A stretch of 64,000 nt of DNA from Campylobacter sp. RM6914 (GTDB lineage Bacteria; Campylobacterota; Campylobacteria; Campylobacterales; Campylobacteraceae): assembly GCF_004803835.1 (NCBI RefSeq), contig NZ_CP012545.1:1550001-1614000 (forward strand), given 5' to 3'. How positions within the stretch are numbered: position 1 is the first letter of the stretch; every line of letters begins with the position of its first letter. Positions 16,946 through 25,566 of this stretch are shown one piece after another. The notes under the pieces were generated by a model that was not told the DNA's origin, made no database searches, and saw nothing but the letters and a program-made list of their open reading frames with translations. A program made the translations under genes and the position numbers.

Positions 16946-18222
16946 TGGCAAATACAGCAACACTGACCGATAACCGCAATGGAAAAAGTTATGAGTTTCC
17001 TATCTTACAAGGAACAATGGGTCCGGATGTGATAGATATATCGACCCTTTTTTCTGACACGGGCATGTTTACCTTTGACCGTGGATACACCTCAACGGCG
17101 ATGTGCAGATCGCAAATAACTTACATAGACGGTCTTAAGGGCGAGTTGATGTATAGAGGCTATGATATAGCGTATCTAGCCGAGCAAAAGACATTTCTTG
17201 ATGTAGCTTATCTGCTTTTAAACAAAGAGCTTCCTAATCCCGATCAATACGCGGCTTTCAAACTAGAACTTAAAAAACGCTCGTTTATCCACGAGGGTAT
17301 GTTAAAAATTTTTGACGCATTTCCTGACAAAGCACATCCGATGGCTATACTTCAGGCTTCAGTTTCGGCTCTATCGGCATTTTATTCAGACCACCTAAAC
17401 ATGGATAAACCTGAAGAGTATCACGAAATGGCTATGCGTATTATCGCTAAAATTCCGACTATCGCAGCATTTAGCTATCGCTACTCACGCGGTCTTCCTA
17501 TCATATATCCAAATTTAGATCGCGGATTTACAGAGAATTTCTTGTATATGATGAGAAGCTACCCTTACGAGCACGTCGATCTAAAACCGATAGAAGTTAA
17601 AGCACTTGATACGGTGTTTAGCCTTCATGCTGACCACGAGCAAAATGCGTCTACTACGACAGTGCGAACTGTCGGATCAACCCATGCGCACCCTTATGCT
17701 TGTATCGCAGCCGGTATTGGCGCTCTATGGGGCTGGGCTCACGGGGGAGCAAATGAAGGTGTTATACGCCAACTTGAAGAGATAGGATCGGTTGATAAGG
17801 TAGATCACTATATCGCAAGAGCTAAAGACAAAAACGATCCATTTAGGCTTATGGGATTTGGGCACAGGGTGTATAAAAACTTCGATCCAAGAGCAAAGGT
17901 GCTTAAAAAGATGCGAGACCAGCTAATTGATGAGATCGGTATCAACTCAGAGCTCATCAAGGTCGCAAACCGCATAGAAGAGATAGCTCTAAATGATGAT
18001 TACTTCGTATCTCGCAACCTATATCCAAATGTTGATTTTCACTCAGGACTGATCCTAAAAGCACTTGGAATTCCAAATGATATGTTTGCAGTTATCTTTG
18101 TCATCGGCAGAACTCCTGGTTGGATAAGTCAGTGGATAGAACTAAAAGAGCAAGACACGATAAAAATAGTTCGTCCAAGACAACTTTATGTCGGGGAGAC
18201 AAACCGAACTCCAAAATGCTAG
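16945..18222 (+). CDS. gltA: Citrate synthase
   Basis: 425 residues; condenses oxaloacetate and acetyl-CoA. Active-site residues appear in HADHEQNAST (His), GFGHRVYKNFDPRAK (His and Arg) and VDFHSGLILKALG (Asp), all in the type II (hexameric, long) form with its N-terminal domain (GTMGPDVIDISTLF). Two ATGs lie in tandem; 16945 gives the better spacing from AAGGA. It begins within the stop of the antiporter gene and overlaps the next gene by 7 bases. Confidence 0.96.
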   Translation: MANTATLTDNRNGKSYEFPILQGTMGPDVIDISTLFSDTGMFTFDRGYTSTAMCRSQITYIDGLKGELMYRGYDIAYLAEQKTFLDVAYLLLNKELPNPDQYAAFKLELKKRSFIHEGMLKIFDAFPDKAHPMAILQASVSALSAFYSDHLNMDKPEEYHEMAMRIIAKIPTIAAFSYRYSRGLPIIYPNLDRGFTENFLYMMRSYPYEHVDLKPIEVKALDTVFSLHADHEQNASTTTVRTVGSTHAHPYACIAAGIGALWGWAHGGANEGVIRQLEEIGSVDKVDHYIARAKDKNDPFRLMGFGHRVYKNFDPRAKVLKKMRDQLIDEIGINSELIKVANRIEEIALNDDYFVSRNLYPNVDFHSGLILKALGIPNDMFAVIFVIGRTPGWISQWIELKEQDTIKIVRPRQLYVGETNRTPKC

Positions 18223-18998
18223 AAAATTTAATAACCCTAGCCAAAAAAGCGGCACTTGCGGGCGGAGCGGAAATTTTAAAACACTATGACGACTTTAGCG
18301 TCAGTATCAAATCCGACAACTCTCCAGTAACAAGTGCCGACTTAGCTTCAAACGAAATAATATGCAAAATTTTAGGTGAAAGCGACTTGCCGATATGCTC
18401 CGAAGAAAACGAGCTAAAAGATACCGACTTAAAGAAATTTTGGCTTATAGATCCACTTGACGGAACAAAAGAATTTATCGATAAAAACGGCAACTTTTGC
18501 GTATGTATCGCACTTATCGAAAATTTACGACCCTCTATCGGGGTTATTTATATACCAACTAGCGATGAACTTTTTTACGCAAGCAGACTGGGAGCTTTTA
18601 AGCAAACAAAAAACGGAGTAGTAAATTTAAACAAAGAGCGTCAAAATGGCGGCGATCTAGTGCTTTTTAACACTCGCAACCAAAACAAAGCTCTAACAAC
18701 CGTCATCTCAAAGCTAAATTTAAAAAGCAAGGATGTCGGCTCCGCGATAAAATTTTGTCGTCTTGCAGAAGGCAGCGCTGGAGTTTATATGAGATTTAGC
18801 CCATGTAGTATTTGGGATATAGCCGCAGGAGACGCACTGATAGAATTTAGCGGTGGGGTGATGTGCCAAGCCTATGACGGCAAAGATATAAAATACAACC
18901 TAAACAGCCTATCAAGTCCCCACTTTATCGCCCTTAGCAAAGAAAAAGCCCCTATCCTACAAAAGACACTTAGTATCATAGAAAACGAGAAAAAGTAA
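18216..18998 (+). CDS. cysQ: CysQ-like 3'(2'),5'-bisphosphate nucleotidase (inositol monophosphatase family)
   Basis: 260 residues. Family motifs: EENEL (about residue 66), WLIDPLDGTKEFI (Mg2+ site), and a late CSIWDIAAGDALI. CysQ removes the 3'-phosphate from PAP(S), an intermediate of sulfate assimilation; other members act on inositol phosphates, so the substrate is probable, not certain. Start at ATG 18216, within the last codons of gltA; the longer frame upstream is only the gltA shadow. Confidence 0.85.
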   Translation: MLENLITLAKKAALAGGAEILKHYDDFSVSIKSDNSPVTSADLASNEIICKILGESDLPICSEENELKDTDLKKFWLIDPLDGTKEFIDKNGNFCVCIALIENLRPSIGVIYIPTSDELFYASRLGAFKQTKNGVVNLNKERQNGGDLVLFNTRNQNKALTTVISKLNLKSKDVGSAIKFCRLAEGSAGVYMRFSPCSIWDIAAGDALIEFSGGVMCQAYDGKDIKYNLNSLSSPHFIALSKEKAPILQKTLSIIENEKK

Positions 18999-19060
18999 CA
19001 ACTCGCCACCTAGTCTGTGATATTATGATAAAATCACATAAAACTTTTGTGGGAGCATTC

Positions 19061-20191
19061 ATGATACCTTACAGCAGACAACAAATCACAAGCGATGACA
19101 TCACCGCAGTTACCGAAGCGCTAAAAGGCGACTTTCTAACAGGCGGGGCAAGAGTAGATGAGTTTGAGACGGCACTTCAAAACTACACTGGAATTAAGCA
19201 TGTTATCGTGATGAATTCCGCTACTTCCGCACTTCACGTGGGGTATTTGGCTCTTGGACTAAAGGCGGGCGATGAAGTGATAACTACGCCTATAACATTT
19301 GCGGCAACAGCAAATGCGTCACTAATGTGCGGTGCAAACGTGAAATTTTGCGATGTGAAATTTGACGGAAATATCGATGAGAAAAAATTATCAGAGCTAA
19401 TCAGCCCAAAGACGAAAGTGATAACGCCTGTTGATTTTGGTGGAAACGGCGTAGAGATAGAAGAGATAATTAAAATCGCCAAAAAGCACGGTATAAAGGT
19501 GCTTGACGACGCTTCACACGCACTAGGGAGCCAGATAAATGGCGTAAAAATAGGCAATCACGCAGACGCGACCGTCTTTAGCTTCCACGCTATTAAGCCC
19601 ATAACCACCTTTGAAGGCGGCGCACTAGCCACAAACGATGATGAGATCGCACGTCTTGCTAGGCTTTACCGCTCACACGGTATCAGCAAAAAGCGCCTTT
19701 GGGATAGCGATATGAGCCATCTTGGATACAACTATCGCCTAAGCGACGTTGCGTGCGCCTTGGGCACGAGCCAGCTAAAAAGGCTTGACGAGATGATAGA
19801 GGTGCGTGAGAAGATCGCTAAATTTTACGATGAGAAATTTGAGAAAAACCCGTATTTTAGCACGATTAAGATCGCCGAAAACAAAAAGAGCGCACGCCAC
19901 CTTTATCCGATTTTGCTATTTTCAAATTTTTGGTGCGCTAAAGAGGATATTTTTGAGGAGCTTCACAGGCGCGGTATCGGCGTGCAGGTGCATTACAAGC
20001 CGACATATCAGTTTAGCTTCTATAAGCAAATTTACGGCGAAATGGCTCTAAAAGTTGCGGAGGACTTTTATAGAGCAGAGCTTAGCTTGCCGTGCCACCA
20101 ATCGATGAGTATGCAAGATGCCCGATTCGTCGCTACAAATTTGCTCGAAGTTCTAGCCAAATTTGACACTTCAAAAGAGTGTGGAGTTTAA
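19061..20191 (+). CDS. pseC: UDP-4-amino-4,6-dideoxy-AltNAc aminotransferase (pseudaminic acid step 2)
   Basis: 376 residues, PLP-dependent DegT/DnrJ/EryC1 family. The start MIPYSRQQI is that of PseC; GDFLTGG and MNSATSALH follow, and the PLP Lys is in FHAIKPITTFEGG near residue 180. It aminates the 4-keto sugar made by PseB (gene at 27.6 kb). ATG 19061 is chosen over 19025 because of family start and GGGAG spacing. First gene of a pseC-pseF-pseG-pseH run. Confidence 0.94.
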   Translation: MIPYSRQQITSDDITAVTEALKGDFLTGGARVDEFETALQNYTGIKHVIVMNSATSALHVGYLALGLKAGDEVITTPITFAATANASLMCGANVKFCDVKFDGNIDEKKLSELISPKTKVITPVDFGGNGVEIEEIIKIAKKHGIKVLDDASHALGSQINGVKIGNHADATVFSFHAIKPITTFEGGALATNDDEIARLARLYRSHGISKKRLWDSDMSHLGYNYRLSDVACALGTSQLKRLDEMIEVREKIAKFYDEKFEKNPYFSTIKIAENKKSARHLYPILLFSNFWCAKEDIFEELHRRGIGVQVHYKPTYQFSFYKQIYGEMALKVAEDFYRAELSLPCHQSMSMQDARFVATNLLEVLAKFDTSKECGV

Positions 20192-20192
20192 A

Positions 20193-20873
20193 ATGAAAAG
20201 CCTTTGTGTCATCCCGGCTCGCGGCGGAAGCAAGCGAATCCCGCATAAAAATATCAAGGTTTTTCTAGGCAAACCGCTCATCGCATACAGCATCGAAGCG
20301 GCGATAAATTCGGGCGTTTTTGATGAGATAATAGTAAGCACCGATGATGAAGCTATTGCCAAAGTCGCAAGGGAATTTGGCGCAAAGACGCCATTTATGA
20401 GAGAGCCAAAACTTAGCGACGACTACGCAACAACAAGTGCGGTGATAAAAGACGCTTGTATGAAAATGGGTGAAGAATTTAAGTGCATTTGCTGTCTTTA
20501 CGCTACAGCTCCGCTTTTAACGGGTGAAATTTTAAAGCAAGCGCACACAAAATTTATAGGCGAAAATCCGGAGTTTTTATTCTCGGCTTGTGAGTTTTCC
20601 TTTCCTATCCAGCGCGCGATAAAGCTTGATGAAAATGGACGCGTGAGTATGTTTTATCCGCAGCACCTAAAAACTCGCTCGCAAGACTTAGAGCGTGCTT
20701 ATCACGATGCGGGGCAGTTTTACTTCGGGCGGCGTGAGGCGTGGCTGGAAGATAAGGCGATATTTGCACCGCATTCACAGGCGTTTGTTTTAGAGCGAAA
20801 TTTAGTCTGCGATATCGATACGATGGATGATTTTGAATTTGCTAAAAAGCTTTATAAAATAAACTATGTTTGA
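20193..20873 (+). CDS. pseF: CMP-pseudaminic acid cytidylyltransferase
   Basis: 226 residues; activates pseudaminic acid for transfer to flagellin (last step). The CTP-binding motif IPARGGSKRIPHKNI is at residues 7-21; GKPLIAYSIEAA and EIIVSTDDEAIA follow. Start at ATG 20193, next to the pseC stop, with GGAG before it. It overlaps pseG by 8 bases. Confidence 0.94.
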   Translation: MKSLCVIPARGGSKRIPHKNIKVFLGKPLIAYSIEAAINSGVFDEIIVSTDDEAIAKVAREFGAKTPFMREPKLSDDYATTSAVIKDACMKMGEEFKCICCLYATAPLLTGEILKQAHTKFIGENPEFLFSACEFSFPIQRAIKLDENGRVSMFYPQHLKTRSQDLERAYHDAGQFYFGRREAWLEDKAIFAPHSQAFVLERNLVCDIDTMDDFEFAKKLYKINYV

Positions 20874-21735
20874 AAAACTCTCACACCTAAAAACACTTAT
20901 TAGAGCCGATAGTAGCGCTGCTATCGGGCACGGGCACATTAGACGCGATTTGGTGCTGGCAAGCCATTTTAAGAATATTAGCTTCGCATGCGTGCGACTA
21001 AATGGCGATATCTTTGATGAGATAAATTGCCCCAAATTTGAGCTTGAAAGTCCTGATATAAAACACCTTATAAATTTAATAAATGAGCAAAAATTTAAGC
21101 TTCTTATCATCGACCACTACGGCATAAACGCAAAAGATGAGAAGCAAATAAAAGAGCAAACGGGAGTTAAAATTTTAAGCTTTGACGATGAGTACAAGGA
21201 GCATTTTTGCGATATTTTACTAAATGTTAATACTTTTGCCGACCCACAAAGATACGAAGCTCTCGTGCCAAGGGAGTGTGAAATTTGTTGCGGTGAAAAT
21301 TTTATGCTTGTTCGTGATGAATTCTACAAGGAGCGTGAAATAAAACGTGAGAAAAAATTTGACTTTTTCATCGCATTTGGTGGAAGCGACGTGATGGATC
21401 TTAGCTTTAAAACCGCTCAAATTTTGCTTAATAAAGGGCGCAAAATTGCCGTTATCACGACATCTGCAAATCCAAATTTAAACGCACTTAAAGAGCTAGC
21501 TAAAAAAAACTCAAATTTAAGCCTTTTTATAAATTCAAAGCAGATCGCAAGGTTTATGAATGAAAGCCATGAACTAATAATTTCGGCAAGCTCTTTTGTC
21601 AATGAGGCCTTAGTTTTGGGCGCAAAATTTAGCGCCGTAAAGGTCGCCCAAAATCAAGATGAGATCTACAAATGGCTCGTTAAAAAAGGCTTTAAAGCTT
21701 TTAGCGGAGAAGAGATATGCAAGAAATTAGCCTGA
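20866..21735 (+). CDS. pseG: UDP-2,4-diacetamido-trideoxy-altropyranose hydrolase
   Basis: 289 residues, GT-B fold sugar-nucleotide hydrolase that removes UDP in pseudaminic acid synthesis. Recognised by IRADSSAAIGHGHIRRD (catalytic His17 region in this family), LLIIDHYGINAKDE, and the later FFIAFGGSDVMDLSFK nucleotide site. Starts inside the end of pseF and overlaps pseH by 19 bases. Confidence 0.93.
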   Translation: MFEKLSHLKTLIRADSSAAIGHGHIRRDLVLASHFKNISFACVRLNGDIFDEINCPKFELESPDIKHLINLINEQKFKLLIIDHYGINAKDEKQIKEQTGVKILSFDDEYKEHFCDILLNVNTFADPQRYEALVPRECEICCGENFMLVRDEFYKEREIKREKKFDFFIAFGGSDVMDLSFKTAQILLNKGRKIAVITTSANPNLNALKELAKKNSNLSLFINSKQIARFMNESHELIISASSFVNEALVLGAKFSAVKVAQNQDEIYKWLVKKGFKAFSGEEICKKLA

Positions 21736-22181
21736 TAAATTTTACCGATCTAAATGAGCAAGAAAGGATGATGATCCTAGCTTGGCGAAACGATGAGCGA
21801 GTGGCTAAATTTATGAAAAACAGAAGCGTTAGCCAAGAGGAACATTTGAAATTTATAGAAAGCTTAAAAGAACGCGGGGATAAGCGGTATTTTTTGGTAA
21901 AAGAGGGTGAAATTTATATCGGCGTGATAGATTTCATAGATATCACAAAAGACTCTTGCGAATTTGGAATTTACGCCAACCCCAAGCTTAAAGGCAAGGG
22001 TCAAATTTTAATGCAAACTATTATAGATTACGCCACCAAAGCACTTAAAATCAAAGAGCTAAAATCGTGCGCTTACAACGAAAATGAAAAGGCGACTAAT
22101 CTATACCGCAAATTTGGCTTTGAAATTTATGATAAAGATGAGCAAATGAGCTATATGTCGCTATATTTAAATTTGGCGTAA
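21717..22181 (+). CDS. pseH: UDP-4-amino-sugar N-acetyltransferase of pseudaminic acid pathway
   Basis: 154 residues, GNAT family. MILAWRNDERVAKFM near the N-terminus and the acetyl-CoA loop region GIYANPKLKGKGQILMQ fit PseH, which acetylates the PseC product. Ribosome site GGAGAAGAG lies inside pseG. It ends the first part of the pse locus; a convergent porin gene follows 65 bases later. Confidence 0.92.
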   Translation: MQEISLINFTDLNEQERMMILAWRNDERVAKFMKNRSVSQEEHLKFIESLKERGDKRYFLVKEGEIYIGVIDFIDITKDSCEFGIYANPKLKGKGQILMQTIIDYATKALKIKELKSCAYNENEKATNLYRKFGFEIYDKDEQMSYMSLYLNLA

Positions 22182-22246
22182 ATTTACCACATAAACTCAT
22201 ATGCTCTGATCAAAACGAGCTAGCGCATTTGGTAGCCGTCGCTTGT

Positions 22247-23803
22247 TTAATACCTATATCTTAAGCTCAAACGAACTTGTTGTGCACTTTTTACAGCTCC
22301 AGGAGTTTTATCTACATCCATAGGCGTTCCCGTCCATCCAAAAAATGTGTCGCTACCGGTGTAGTCATAGTCTATGTAAGCATAACTAAGCCCTGCGACC
22401 AGGTTTTTGCCTGCGATCGGTTTTGTGTAATATGCCTCATACGCATTACCTCTAGCTGCAAGCTTAGAGCCTATCAAAGTATCTTCACCGTAAGTAAAGC
22501 TTCTCCAGTATTTACTTCCGCGGTTATACTCTAAGCCAAAGCGATCACCTTCAAAAATTCCGGGAGTTTGTAAGCCTAGATATATAGATGAGCCAAATTT
22601 ACTATCTTGTGATCCCAACATCCCAGACATCGGACTTATGGTTCCCATAGGAGTTATAACGCCTAGTTTATTTGAGTTAGGGTCTGTTTTGCTAAACGCA
22701 TAAGATGCGAAAAATATCGTATCATCTAAAAAGTCGCTCCAGCCATCGCCTATGCCATTTACTTGAAGAGATAGCGCACCGCCACTCATGTCGCCGACAT
22801 CACTAAATTTAAAGTTTGGACCAGTAAGACCCATGCCGGTAATATCCATATCCATCAAATTCTTAGCTATGAAGTAATTACCCATGAGTTTATACTGTCC
22901 GTTATCATAAAGCTGTAAGATCAAGCCTGCTAAGTCCATGTTTGGATTTTGGTCTGCATTGATATAGCCAGGATTAAAGCCCATAATGCTCATGTTCATA
23001 GAGTATGCACCCGTGGTATCCGAAAAACCTCTACCTAGACACAATTTCGCATAAAAGCCGGGGATACCGGTTATCTTATCAAGATCAAATTTAAAGCTAG
23101 CGCCGTCAAATTCCATATTGATATTATGCCCTATAGGAGATTTTGGCTCAGCATTATCGGCACGTAAATTTGTTAAAAAACCATCCGTTGACGGGCGCCT
23201 TCCAAAGCTAACCGTATAAGGCATATCCCCGACTTCGTTCATATATAAAAAATACGCCTCTCTTAAACGAATGGCATTATCGCTTGGTTTTTGAGTACCA
23301 TACCAGTCAAAATTCTGAAAATATGAATTTTGAGCCACGTTATTTTGCCCATAAATTTTATAAGCACCCAACGCCCCTCTAAACACTAAGTTATCTATCG
23401 GAGAAGCCGACATTCCCAGTATTAGCTTGTTTGTCCAAACTCCGTTATGCTTATCTCCTACACCATTTATCTTGTAGTCGAGATTATCGTAAGCTGTTCT
23501 AAAGTCGATATCCCATTTGACATTATCTCCTGCCGTATGTTTTTTGATATCGCCTACTTGTTTTTTTAGTAACGTTATATCATCGGCATTTTTCGTAACA
23601 CTAACCTCTTTACCATCACCCATAGTAGAATTTGATAAAGATGCTTGCAAAGTACTAATCTTGTCTTGATTTGCCTTTAGAGCTTCTATCTGCGCTTGAA
23701 GCTGTTTTACTTGGAGCTCTAAAGTCTTGAGCGCGTCTGTATCGCTTTGCGCGAAAGATACAGAAAATACCGCTCCCAAAAGTAACGGATGGATGAATTT
23801 CAT
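22247..23803 (-). CDS. DUF3373-type outer-membrane beta-barrel protein
   Basis: 518 residues. Signal peptide (cleavage after VSFA, about residue 18), then a coiled-coil of roughly residues 24-55 (DALKTLELQVKQLQAQIEAL), then a linker and a long barrel region ending in alternating strands and a terminal aromatic (RLSLRYRY), as expected for BAM substrates. The YSFGRRPSTDGFLTNLRAD stretch fits the DUF3373 family of epsilonproteobacterial porin-like proteins. Probably cotranscribed with the small periplasmic gene upstream (17-base gap). Solute not known. Confidence 0.85.
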   Translation of the reverse strand: MKFIHPLLLGAVFSVSFAQSDTDALKTLELQVKQLQAQIEALKANQDKISTLQASLSNSTMGDGKEVSVTKNADDITLLKKQVGDIKKHTAGDNVKWDIDFRTAYDNLDYKINGVGDKHNGVWTNKLILGMSASPIDNLVFRGALGAYKIYGQNNVAQNSYFQNFDWYGTQKPSDNAIRLREAYFLYMNEVGDMPYTVSFGRRPSTDGFLTNLRADNAEPKSPIGHNINMEFDGASFKFDLDKITGIPGFYAKLCLGRGFSDTTGAYSMNMSIMGFNPGYINADQNPNMDLAGLILQLYDNGQYKLMGNYFIAKNLMDMDITGMGLTGPNFKFSDVGDMSGGALSLQVNGIGDGWSDFLDDTIFFASYAFSKTDPNSNKLGVITPMGTISPMSGMLGSQDSKFGSSIYLGLQTPGIFEGDRFGLEYNRGSKYWRSFTYGEDTLIGSKLAARGNAYEAYYTKPIAGKNLVAGLSYAYIDYDYTGSDTFFGWTGTPMDVDKTPGAVKSAQQVRLSLRYRY

Positions 23804-23820
23804 TTTATCTCCTTATGGTG

Positions 23821-24159
23821 TTAGCAAGAAGGGACTTTACCGCTATCAACGGCGTATTCGATACAAAAATCCTTAATATGGGTCATAGACTTTGGAAATT
23901 TGTCACTTTTTAGAAAATCTTGCAAAGCTGGATACTCTTTTGAGTATTTTTCTACAAACTTAGTCGCATCGCCCTCAAAAAGCTCTTGCCAGCCTGCTTG
24001 CGTTTGAAGACGAGCAAACTCGGCACCATTCATACCTGTGGCAGGTTTCATGAATTTAAGGTAGTATTTTTGACCTTTGGCGGCGTCCGCAAATGCGTTA
24101 GTGCTCACAAGGTTAAGCATTAAAAATGCACCTAAAACAAAAGAAAGTAACTTTCTCAT
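23821..24159 (-). CDS. Small periplasmic protein, cytochrome-c-like but without CXXCH
   Basis: 112 residues. Signal peptide ending NAFA|DA. The mature 87 residues have the helical pattern seen in small epsilonproteobacterial proteins beside porins (GQKYYLKFMKPATGMNGAEFA, then EYPALQDFLKSDKFPKSMTHIKDFCIEYAVDSGKVPSC). The only Cys are near the end and there is no heme-binding CXXCH. It is the first gene of a pair with the DUF3373 porin. Function unknown. Ribosome site AAAGGAG. Confidence 0.8.
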   Translation of the reverse strand: MRKLLSFVLGAFLMLNLVSTNAFADAAKGQKYYLKFMKPATGMNGAEFARLQTQAGWQELFEGDATKFVEKYSKEYPALQDFLKSDKFPKSMTHIKDFCIEYAVDSGKVPSC

Positions 24160-24341
24160 ATTAATCTCCTTTAAAATAGAATTGTAATTTTATATTTTAA
24201 GTTTCGAATTATAGTTAGTAATCTATCTTCTGTCTGCAACAAAGTCACATTTGTATTTATAAAAAGAAATAGCGTAAAAATACAAAAAATTATAAATCAT
24301 ACAAAGCTTAAACATCGCAAGACTATTTTTAAACGCAAACC

Positions 24342-24350
24342 TGCTATAAT
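24342..24350 (+). promoter_or_regulatory. Extended -10 promoter ahead of pseI
   Basis: TGC followed by the perfect hexamer TATAAT (24345-24350). The transcript would start near 24357, 18 bases before the small reading frame and about 170 before pseI, so it probably serves pseI and maf. Confidence 0.6.
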
Positions 24351-24374
24351 ATGGCTAAATTTAAAAGGGCTTTT

Positions 24375-24473
24375 ATGCAAGATATCACACAAGCCATAGT
24401 GATAAGCAGCGATGGAAGTTTTATGACTAAACGTGCATTAAAAGCCGTGTCACGTCATATCATATTTGGTTGA
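24375..24473 (+). CDS. Orphan 32-codon reading frame (leader peptide or gene remnant)
   Basis: ATG with AAAAGGG six bases upstream, right after an extended -10 promoter; encodes 32 residues (starts MQDITQAIVISSDGSF, ends SRHIIFG) and stops at TGA-TAA. No family recognised. In the +1 frame the sequence stays open from before the stop into the first codons of pseI, so it could be the head of a decayed gene. It may also be a translated leader. Existence as a real protein is doubtful. Confidence 0.3.
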   Translation: MQDITQAIVISSDGSFMTKRALKAVSRHIIFG

Positions 24474-24526
24474 TAAGAGCCTGGTTTTGATATTAGAAAT
24501 TTATAAAGAAAACATTTGGATAATTT

Positions 24527-25555
24527 ATGAAAATAGCAAATTTTGACACAAGCAAAAATGTCTTTATCATCGCCGAACTTTCCGCAAACCACTCTGGAAG
24601 TTTAGAAACCGCGATTAAAACCATAAAAGCGGCAAAACGTGCAGGAGCAAACGCCATCAAGCTTCAGACATACACTCCAGATAGTCTTACGCTAAACTCA
24701 CGCAAGGAAGACTTTATGATACGTGGCGGACTTTGGGACGGAGCGAATTTATATGAACTCTACCAAGAAGCGCTAACTCCAAGAGAGTGGCACGCAGAGC
24801 TTTTTAGAGTCGTGCACGAAGAGGGACTCATCTGCTTTTCAAGCCCGTTTTGCAAAGACGATGTGGACTTTTTAGAGCAGTTTAACCCGCCAGCATACAA
24901 GATCGCAAGCTTTGAAGCGAACGATCCTGAATTTATCCGCTACGTGGCGAGCAAAAACAAGCCAATGATAATCTCAACAGGCATAATCACCGAAGATGAA
25001 ATTTACGCTGCGGTATACGCTTGCAAAGTAGAAAACAACCATGATGTCGCGCTTTTAAAATGCACCTCAAGCTATCCCGCACCACTAAATGAGATGAATT
25101 TACAAACAATTGCGGCGATGAGAAATAAATTTAGCGCAGAAGTTGGCTTCTCCGATCACACGCTTGGTATCGTTGCGCCCGTGGTTGCCGTTAGCCTTGG
25201 CGCACGCATAATCGAAAAGCACTTTATCTTAGATAAAAGCGTGCGAAGTGTCGATGAGGCGTTTAGCCTTGATGAAAGAGAATTTAGTGAGATGGTAAAA
25301 GCGGTAAGAGATGCCGAAGCACTATTGGGCGAAGCAAAATTTGAGCTAAATCAAAAAGAGATAAAAAACCACAAATTCGCCCGCTCACTATACGCAAGTG
25401 CGGATATAAAAAAAGGCGAAAAATTCACGGAGCAAAACATAAGAAGCGTCCGCCCCGGATACGGCTTGCACCCTAAATTTAAGGCTGATCTAATAGGCAA
25501 AACAGCCAAACGCGATATAGAATTTGCAGATAAAATAACAAAAGAGGATTTTTAA
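24527..25555 (+). CDS. pseI: Pseudaminic acid synthase
   Basis: 342 residues; condenses the PseG product with phosphoenolpyruvate. NeuB-type TIM barrel with IIAELSANHSGSLETA at the start, KLQTYTPDSLTL, CFSSPFCKDDVDFLE and GFSDHTLGIVAPV, followed by the C-terminal antifreeze-like SAF domain (RSLYASADIKKGE onward, about residues 285-342). ELSANH and the 342 length fit PseI rather than NeuB or LegI. A maf gene follows 11 bases later. Confidence 0.94.
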   Translation: MKIANFDTSKNVFIIAELSANHSGSLETAIKTIKAAKRAGANAIKLQTYTPDSLTLNSRKEDFMIRGGLWDGANLYELYQEALTPREWHAELFRVVHEEGLICFSSPFCKDDVDFLEQFNPPAYKIASFEANDPEFIRYVASKNKPMIISTGIITEDEIYAAVYACKVENNHDVALLKCTSSYPAPLNEMNLQTIAAMRNKFSAEVGFSDHTLGIVAPVVAVSLGARIIEKHFILDKSVRSVDEAFSLDEREFSEMVKAVRDAEALLGEAKFELNQKEIKNHKFARSLYASADIKKGEKFTEQNIRSVRPGYGLHPKFKADLIGKTAKRDIEFADKITKEDF

Positions 25556-25566
25556 AAGGAGAAAAA

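Larger units (their letters stand above)
24160..24526. other. 367-base gap before pseI
   Basis: AT-rich. Holds the upstream region of the small periplasmic/porin pair (minus), a plus-strand extended -10 promoter (24342-24350), a 33-codon reading frame (24375-24473), and a 53-base spacer before pseI. No RNA gene recognised. Confidence 0.7.

Noticed and set aside
18120-18215. Longer start for the cysQ-like gene
   Set aside because: These codons are the out-of-frame image of the end of gltA; family alignment begins at MLENLITLAKKAA.
22190-22245. Imperfect hairpin AAACGAGC/GCTTGTTT between pseH and the porin gene
   Set aside because: About 20-base loop and a G-U pair; a convergent terminator is plausible but not supported enough to list.
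10471-24473. Other in-frame TGA codons as further selenocysteine sites, tested at the hepT remnant and the 32-codon frame
   Set aside because: At hepT the breaks are TAA, TAG and a frame change; in the 32-codon frame TGA is followed at once by TAA. Neither has a downstream hairpin with conserved flanks.
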